Source of the DNA: JBAYIE01 sp965279165
GTDB lineage: Bacteria > Bacteroidota > Bacteroidia > UKL13-3
DNA length: 64,000 nucleotides
Assembly (NCBI GenBank): GCA_965279165.1
Contig: OZ257140.1
Location: forward strand, 1,178,001 to 1,242,000
Direction: 5' to 3'
Positions 58,373 through 64,000 of this stretch are shown one piece after another. Each line of letters starts with the position of its first letter. The first letter of the stretch is position 1. Below the pieces are notes generated by a model, which was not told the DNA's origin, did not search any database, and saw only the letters and a program-made list of their open reading frames with translations. Position numbers and translations under genes: made by a program.

Positions 58373-60613
58373 TTAATTCAATTTCTCGGCAAGTGCATTT
58401 TCATATTTGGTTCGGTAATCGGCCACTGATCCAAAATCGTTTTCATCTATTTTGATATTTCCATTGGTAACTGTACCTAATCTAGAAAATGGAACACCTG
58501 AAGCTTTCATGTCTTTTTCAAATTCCGTTATTTGATTTGCCGATACACTTACCACTACCCTGCTTTGTGCTTCTCCGAAAAGGAATGCATCATTTCTAAT
58601 TCCTGCTGTTTTTTGTAATTCAAACGACAAATTATTTGGCATTGCCGATTCGAGTAACGCGATAAATAAACCGCCTTCGCTGGTATCGTGTGCCGATTGA
58701 ATCCGGTTACTTAAAATAAGTTGTTTTACGACTTGTTGCACTGCATGTTCGCTATCTAAATTAAAGAAAGGTGCCGGAGAAAGTTCTACTCCCTTTTCGG
58801 AAACCAGATATTGTGAACAGCCGATATCGTTTTTATTTTCGCCTATCAAGTAAATCGCATCACCTGCTTGTTTAAAATCCAATGTCATGTGTTTGCGGTT
58901 TCCGGAAATCAATCCAACCATTCCGATAGTAGGAGTTGGAAATACGGCATCGTTGTCGCTGCTTTGGTTGTAAAAACTAACATTCCCTCCGGTAACAGGA
59001 GTTCCGAATTTTTTACAGGCATCTCCCATTCCTTTGATGGCATACACAAATTGATAATAAACTTCTGTATTGTATGGATTACCGAAATTTAAGCAATTGG
59101 TAATGGCAGCAGGATCACCGCCCGAACATACAATATTTCTTGCTGCTTCACTTACTGCTATCATGGCACCTACATAAGGATCAGCGTGCACATAACGGGC
59201 ATTGCAATCCGTTGTCATCGCAATAGATTTATCTGTGCCTTTTACTTTTACCACTGCTGCATCGCTTGGGGCGTTGGTGGATTGATTCACAGTACCAACC
59301 ATCGAATCATATTGGTTGTAAATCCATCGTTTGCTTGCAATATTTGGATGCGCTGAAAGTTTCTTCGCTATTTCTTTTGCATCCTTTTTTAAATCGATAT
59401 CAGCAATCGAATCGATATTGAATTTTGCAATCTCCGCAAAGTATTTTGGTTCGGTATATTCTCGGTGATAAACAGGTGCACCTCCACCAAGTACTAAGCT
59501 TTCGCAAGGAATATCTGCAACCAACTCTTCATTCATATAATACTGCACTCTTTTCGAATCGGTAACCTCTCCAATAATGGCATAAGTTAAATCCCATTTC
59601 TCAAAAATCTTTTCTACCAGTTTCTCTTTTCCTTTATGCACGATCACCAACATGCGTTCTTGTGATTCGCTCAATAATATTTCCCAATCTTTCATTCCAT
59701 CCTGACGCATTGGAACCTTATCCAACCACACTTTCATGCCCGATTCACTTTTTGCACTCATTTCACTGGTCGAACAAGTGATACCTGCTGCACCCATATC
59801 CTGCATACCAACTACAGCCCCTGTTTTCAGTAATTCCATGGAAGCTTCCAGAATTAGTTTTTCCCAAAAAGGATCGCCTACTTGTACACTTGGTAAATCC
59901 TTAGCCGAATCTTCGGTAATATCTTTTGAAGCAAATGCCGCTCCGTGTATACCGTCTTTTCCGGTTGCAGAACCAAATATGTACACCGGATTTCCAACTC
60001 CTTCTGCAATGGCGGATACCGTTTTTCCTACTTCCGCAATTCCAACACTCATTGCATTTACCAAAGGGTTGATTTGGTAACAATCGTCGAAATATACCTC
60101 CCCACCTACGGTTGGAATTCCAAAAGCGTTGCCATAATTGCCAATACCTTTAACAATACCACGCACTAACCACTTGGTACGTTCGTTATCAATATTTCCA
60201 AAACGCAATGAATTTAAGTTAGCAATCGGACGGGCACCCATCGAAAATATATCACGGTTAATTCCTCCCACACCGGTGGCTGCACCTTGGTAAGGCTCAA
60301 TTGCACTAGGATGGTTATGTGATTCAATTTTAAAACAACATGCCAAGCCATCACCAATATCAATTAAGCCGGCATTTTCTTCACCGGCTTTGGCCAGCAT
60401 TTTTTCGCCTTCTTTTGGCAAGGTTTTAAGCCAAACAATAGAATTTTTATATGAGCAGTGTTCGCTCCACATCACCGAATAGATGCTTAACTCGGTAAAA
60501 TTCGGGGTACGACCCAAAATTTCTTTTATTTTTTCAAACTCTTCCGGACGAAGTCCCAGTTGTTGCGCTTGTTCAACGGTTGCCAATTGTTTTGTACTCA
60601 CTTGTTCAGTCAC
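58373..60613 (-). CDS. purL: Phosphoribosylformylglycinamidine synthase subunit PurL
   Basis: 746 residues, the small type without amidotransferase domain. YSVMWSEHCSYKNS, FKIESHNHPSAIEPYQGAATGVGGINRDIFSMGARP, the ATP-binding GGEVYFDDCY, AMTTDCNARYVHADPYVGA and a second half with GGNVSFYNQS and AHDTSEGGLFIALLES follow the family order. It makes FGAM from FGAR, ATP and glutamine-derived ammonia in purine synthesis with PurS and PurQ, which are not in this window. Confidence 0.97.
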   Translation of the reverse strand: MTEQVSTKQLATVEQAQQLGLRPEEFEKIKEILGRTPNFTELSIYSVMWSEHCSYKNSIVWLKTLPKEGEKMLAKAGEENAGLIDIGDGLACCFKIESHNHPSAIEPYQGAATGVGGINRDIFSMGARPIANLNSLRFGNIDNERTKWLVRGIVKGIGNYGNAFGIPTVGGEVYFDDCYQINPLVNAMSVGIAEVGKTVSAIAEGVGNPVYIFGSATGKDGIHGAAFASKDITEDSAKDLPSVQVGDPFWEKLILEASMELLKTGAVVGMQDMGAAGITCSTSEMSAKSESGMKVWLDKVPMRQDGMKDWEILLSESQERMLVIVHKGKEKLVEKIFEKWDLTYAIIGEVTDSKRVQYYMNEELVADIPCESLVLGGGAPVYHREYTEPKYFAEIAKFNIDSIADIDLKKDAKEIAKKLSAHPNIASKRWIYNQYDSMVGTVNQSTNAPSDAAVVKVKGTDKSIAMTTDCNARYVHADPYVGAMIAVSEAARNIVCSGGDPAAITNCLNFGNPYNTEVYYQFVYAIKGMGDACKKFGTPVTGGNVSFYNQSSDNDAVFPTPTIGMVGLISGNRKHMTLDFKQAGDAIYLIGENKNDIGCSQYLVSEKGVELSPAPFFNLDSEHAVQQVVKQLILSNRIQSAHDTSEGGLFIALLESAMPNNLSFELQKTAGIRNDAFLFGEAQSRVVVSVSANQITEFEKDMKASGVPFSRLGTVTNGNIKIDENDFGSVADYRTKYENALAEKLN

Positions 60614-60700
60614 TTTATAGGTCGATTATAAGACGTGCAAATTTGCCATTATTTTTTGGTTAATGAAACCGAAATCCGTGTTCGGGGATAAATTGTTACG

Positions 60701-60736
60701 GAGTACTGAGTGTTTTAGTACTGAGTGTTTTAGTTA
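60701..60736. repeat. Two tandem 15-bp words upstream of purL
   Basis: AGTACTGAGTGTTTT occurs twice in a row, followed by AGTTAAATGCC. Same period and a similar word as 9631-9662. Confidence 0.6.
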
Positions 60737-60859
60737 AATGCCAATAAACAATTTAGTTTAAAATGAAATCCCAATTGCCTCATGCGCCCCACATTCATCA
60801 TTCATTCCCATATGTTAAACTACGTCGTACCTCCTTGTTTTTATCGCGCGGGATTTGAA

Positions 60860-60897
60860 ACATTCATCACTTATAACTTATATCTCATAACTTATAT
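60860..60897. repeat. Degenerate tandem heptamers (ACTTATA type) at the 3' end of metG
   Basis: ACTTATA, ACTTATA, TCTCATA, ACTTATA, TCTACTT run up to the metG stop codon. Confidence 0.6.
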
Positions 60898-62952
60898 CTA
60901 CTTAACAATGCTTCCCGGTTCAATATCGCTTTCGGGAGAAACAGCCAGTAATTTACCAAAATCGTTACCGGCCATTAACAACATGCCTTGTGATTCGATA
61001 CCCCTAATTTTACGTGGGGCAAGATTTGCAACAACTGTTACCAATTTACCCACCAACTCTTCGGGTTTGTAATAGGCTGCTATCCCTGATAGTATGGTTC
61101 GTTTTTCGAAACCCAAATCCACGGTTAATTTCAATAATTTATCGGCTTTAGGAACTTTTTCTGCTTCCAGAATTTTACCCACCCTTAAATCCAATTTATC
61201 AAAATCTTCGTAAGAAATGGGCTGTTTTACTTCTGTTAAATGCTCCTTTTCCTCGTTAACTGTATTGGTTTTCTTGCTCTGTTCGAGTTTCTGCAATTGT
61301 TTTTCAATTGCTTCATCCTCTATCTTATCATACATCAATACTGCTTCTCCAATCTGGTCTCCTTCTTGCATCAATAGCATACTTCCGATATCTTCCCATT
61401 GAAACGATTTGCCCAACATTTGTTCCAGTTTAACCGCAGAAAAGGGTAGAAATGGCTTCATCATCACGCTTAAATTGGCACATATTTGCAATGCCAAATT
61501 CATTATTGCAGCCGTTTTCTTTTCATCTATTTTTACCAGTTTCCAGGGTTCGTGATCGGCCAAAAATTTGTTTCCCAAACGTGCCACTTCCATCAATTCA
61601 AACAAAGCTTCTCTAAACCTAAACTGTTCAATACTCTTTTCAAGTTTATCCTTTGATTGTAAAATATGCATGGCCACGGTTGCTTCATCAAAACCCTCCT
61701 CTTTATAATCGAAAGCCGGAACCTTTCCTTCGTAAAATTTATGGGTTAACACTACCGTCCTGTTTACAAAATTACCAAGAATAGCAACCAATTCATTGTT
61801 GTTACGGGCTTGAAAATCCTTCCAAGTAAAGTCGTTGTCTTTGGTTTCGGGTGCCGAAGCACATAATGCATAACGCAATACATCCTGCTTACCCGGAAAT
61901 TCCAATAAATATTCGTGTAACCATACTGCCCAATTGCGGGAGGTAGAAATTTTATCCCCTTCCAAGTTTAAAAATTCATTGGCCGGTACATTATCCGGTA
62001 ATACAAATTCACCATGGGTCATTAACATCATTGGGAAAATGATGGCATGAAAAACAATATTATCCTTTCCAATAAAATGAACCAGCGAAGTATCCTCTTT
62101 TTTCCAATAATCTTCCCATTTCTTATCCCCTTTAAAATACTCAATGGTAGCAGAGATATAACCAATAGGGGCATCAAACCACACATATAAAACTTTTCCT
62201 TCTGCATCTTTAACAGGAACAGGAACTCCCCAATCCAAATCTCTTGTCATTGCTCGTGCTTGTAACCCTTCATTTAACCAGCTATTGCACTGACCTTTGA
62301 TATTGGACTTCCATCCATCAAATCGTTTAATATATTCCTGAAATGCTTCCGATTGTTGGATATCACCCATGGGTAAAAACCAGTTTTTGGTTTCTTTCAA
62401 AACAGGCGTTGCACCGCTTAATGCCGAACGCGGGTTTATTAAATCGGTAGGACTTAATGTAGTTCCACATTTTTCGCATTGATCGCCGTAAGCTCCGGGA
62501 TTGCCACAACGCGGACAGGTACCCGTGATATAACGATCGGCTAAAAATTGTTTTGCTTCCTCATCGTAATATTGTTTGGTAACTTCTTCTTTAAAAATTC
62601 CTTTGTCGTATAAATTTTTAAAAAAATCTTGTGCTGTTTTATGGTGTGTTTCTGAAGTTGTTCTGCCATAGTAGGTAAATTCAATGCCAAATTCAGCAAA
62701 CGAATCCGACATCATTTTATGGTACTTATCGACAACTGCCTGAGGCGTTATTCCTTCGTTTTTTGCTTTAATGGTAATGGGTACACCATGTTCGTCGCTG
62801 CCACAAATAAATACAACATCCCTGCGTTTCAGCTTTAGATAACGTACGTATATATCAGCAGGTAAATAGCAACCTGCCAAATGTCCGATATGCACCGGAC
62901 CATTGGCATAAGGTAGTGCGGCTGTAATTAAATATCGTTTTTTAGTTTCCAT
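60898..62952 (-). CDS. metG: Methionyl-tRNA synthetase
   Basis: 684 residues. ALPYANGPVHIGHLAG contains the HIGH motif, TCPRCGNPGAYGDQCEKCGT the zinc knuckle of the connective domain, and DKISTSRNWAVW the KMSKS-equivalent loop (KISTS). An anticodon-binding alpha-helical domain (about 400-550), a charged linker and a C-terminal EMAP-like tRNA-binding domain (about 580-684, DFDKLDLRVGKILEAEKVPKADKLLKL) complete the dimeric form. Attaches methionine to both initiator and elongator tRNA-Met. Confidence 0.97.
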   Translation of the reverse strand: METKKRYLITAALPYANGPVHIGHLAGCYLPADIYVRYLKLKRRDVVFICGSDEHGVPITIKAKNEGITPQAVVDKYHKMMSDSFAEFGIEFTYYGRTTSETHHKTAQDFFKNLYDKGIFKEEVTKQYYDEEAKQFLADRYITGTCPRCGNPGAYGDQCEKCGTTLSPTDLINPRSALSGATPVLKETKNWFLPMGDIQQSEAFQEYIKRFDGWKSNIKGQCNSWLNEGLQARAMTRDLDWGVPVPVKDAEGKVLYVWFDAPIGYISATIEYFKGDKKWEDYWKKEDTSLVHFIGKDNIVFHAIIFPMMLMTHGEFVLPDNVPANEFLNLEGDKISTSRNWAVWLHEYLLEFPGKQDVLRYALCASAPETKDNDFTWKDFQARNNNELVAILGNFVNRTVVLTHKFYEGKVPAFDYKEEGFDEATVAMHILQSKDKLEKSIEQFRFREALFELMEVARLGNKFLADHEPWKLVKIDEKKTAAIMNLALQICANLSVMMKPFLPFSAVKLEQMLGKSFQWEDIGSMLLMQEGDQIGEAVLMYDKIEDEAIEKQLQKLEQSKKTNTVNEEKEHLTEVKQPISYEDFDKLDLRVGKILEAEKVPKADKLLKLTVDLGFEKRTILSGIAAYYKPEELVGKLVTVVANLAPRKIRGIESQGMLLMAGNDFGKLLAVSPESDIEPGSIVK

Positions 62953-62988
62953 GATTGGGAATACAAATGTAAGGCTTATTGGTCTTCT

Positions 62989-63987
62989 TTAAAATGCAAA
63001 TAACAGTTGCAGCGATACCCATTTATCTGTTCTACCCGACTCAAATGATTTCCCTGCCACAAAGGATTTTAAAGCCATATTTACACTTTTAAAAGAACCA
63101 TATAATCCATAATCAATTTCAGGATATAAATGCTGAATGGCATTAGTCGGTAACAAATAAGGGTTGTTTTCACGGTTTATGATTCCTCCGCTAAGGGTTG
63201 CATCATAAACTACTACTTTAAGGTATGCAGCGGTTTTAAAATAAAATTGCCAATCAGAAAGATGCTTGTGTTTGCGGTTTGCCGCATTTTCAATACCCAC
63301 ACTTTTTAGGTAGGGATAAAACTTCCCGGCACGTAAGAATAGTCCTCCGGAAGCTTCTGTTGAAGGCAACCCAATACAACCGATGAAGCTATAATATATA
63401 TCGAGTTTAGGTTTTTGTATCATCGGTAAATCCACCATAACCTGATAGGATGCCAATGGATTACAACTCATTTGCGCATTCCATCCAGGGGCAATTTGGT
63501 TGTCGAGGGCTCGGTGAACAAAATTTTGTATCTGTTTACCCATTGCACATTCGCCTATTAAACCAATTCTAATTTCTGAGGTTACCCTAAAGTTTGAAAA
63601 AAAGGCAATATACTGAAGCCCTAGTTCAAGTGTTGCTGTATATGGTCTGTCGTTATAATTTGGATTGTTGTTGTTTGATGCATCAGGGGTATATAGCTTT
63701 GAAACTAGACTTAATCCTGCAATATTATTTAGATTTGCAGAATGCATAAAAGCCTTCTTTAAAAAAGATTGAGCCCACTTTTGGTTGGCATAATACAAAG
63801 CAGTGCCATGGGTATAATCGCGGTCGGTTCGGTATAAGATATCGTTATCCAATTGAAATCCGACATATGTTGCTTGTTGACTTTTTAATCCAACAGCAAT
63901 AAGGAAGAAAAGTATAAAAAGAGGAAACCCTTTTTTAAGAAAGGTTACTTTGCTGCAGAAGTTCCTGCGATATATCCGGTTGTCCAT
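62989..63987 (-). CDS. LpxR-family outer-membrane lipid A deacylase-like protein
   Basis: 332 residues with a signal peptide after a basic start (FPLFILFFLIAVGLKSQ). FQLDNDILYRTDRDYTHGTALYYAN is the LpxR signature (N-D, T-D-R-x-Y-T-x-G), and the next 290 residues alternate as barrel strands; RPYTATLELGLQY and LIGECAMGKQIQNFVHRALDNQIAPGW match the family's second conserved block. LpxR removes the 3'-acyloxyacyl chain of lipid A at the outer membrane; here the activity is inferred. It lies 37 bp upstream of metG on the same strand. Confidence 0.85.
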   Translation of the reverse strand: MDNRIYRRNFCSKVTFLKKGFPLFILFFLIAVGLKSQQATYVGFQLDNDILYRTDRDYTHGTALYYANQKWAQSFLKKAFMHSANLNNIAGLSLVSKLYTPDASNNNNPNYNDRPYTATLELGLQYIAFFSNFRVTSEIRIGLIGECAMGKQIQNFVHRALDNQIAPGWNAQMSCNPLASYQVMVDLPMIQKPKLDIYYSFIGCIGLPSTEASGGLFLRAGKFYPYLKSVGIENAANRKHKHLSDWQFYFKTAAYLKVVVYDATLSGGIINRENNPYLLPTNAIQHLYPEIDYGLYGSFKSVNMALKSFVAGKSFESGRTDKWVSLQLLFAF

Positions 63988-64000
63988 GCCGCCTGGAAAT

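Noticed and set aside
60614..60897. Riboswitch upstream of purL
   Set aside because: The upstream sequence consists of tandem words and AT-rich filler; no purine-type junction motifs were found.

Overview
The window is chromosome from a member of the Bacteroidota. The evidence is a GldM homologue, a PorV/PorQ-family protein, a PorE-like OmpA protein, a type IX secretion (T9SS) type A sorting domain, BshA (bacillithiol synthesis), a type III glutamine synthetase, many lipoproteins with lipoboxes, AT-rich sequence with A-rich rather than Shine-Dalgarno leaders, and several TAnnTTTG -7 promoter boxes. The genus cannot be fixed from this sequence.

Layout. 0-4.5 kb: edge-truncated secreted BNR-repeat protein, small secreted protein, TPR-adenylate cyclase, an aromatic-rich protein of unknown role. 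4.5-8.2 kb: accessory segment bounded by two copies of a 209-bp repeat and by tRNA-Phe, holding a TraB/ChaN-like protein, a stand-alone type I restriction-like nuclease and a secreted protein. 8.3-24.6 kb: mostly housekeeping and envelope genes (Fe-S membrane protein, PorV-family/beta-propeller pair, CNNM/CorC protein, GH3-beta-lactamase fusion, bshA, PorE-like, glnN, orphan Xre regulator, LLM oxidoreductase).

24.7-34.6 kb, all on the minus strand, is the most interesting region. It encodes six small secreted proteins of one previously unfamiliar family (three subfamilies with two members each), an Ig-like periplasmic chaperone-like protein, a large outer-membrane beta-barrel with periplasmic Ig-like and C-terminal domains, and a soluble hybrid histidine kinase with a LuxR-type response regulator. 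The organisation mirrors a chaperone-usher fibre system but with Bacteroidota-specific proteins. Paired CTGAWTT half-sites 21-22 bp apart lie 41-42 bp from a TAnnTTTG -7 box before two of the subunit genes and before the kinase gene, which suggests one autoregulated regulon.

34.9-39.8 kb: a GldM gene away from gldK/L/N, a beta-barrel protein, and an ECF sigma factor overlapping a membrane anti-sigma-like protein that ends in a T9SS sorting domain. 40.0-41.8 kb: initiator tRNA-fMet with six decayed tRNA copies carrying palindromic inserts, and two GIY-YIG nuclease genes. 41.9-50.7 kb: TPR protein, WYL regulator, sugar MFS transporter, lipoprotein-LytS-LytTR operon, psd, gdh, PfkB kinase. 50.8-51.6 kb: tRNA-Asn with its own palindrome-carrying pseudo-copy and a third GIY-YIG gene. 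51.7-64 kb: lipoproteins, a serine-recombinase-like relic, a second TPR-adenylate cyclase, sod, an alpha/beta hydrolase, purL, metG and an LpxR-like protein.

Intergenic spaces are rich in small repeats: degenerate tandem words of 7, 8 or 15 bp, a hairpin family with GAAGC/GCTTC arms, and palindromes placed inside tRNA-derived sequence.
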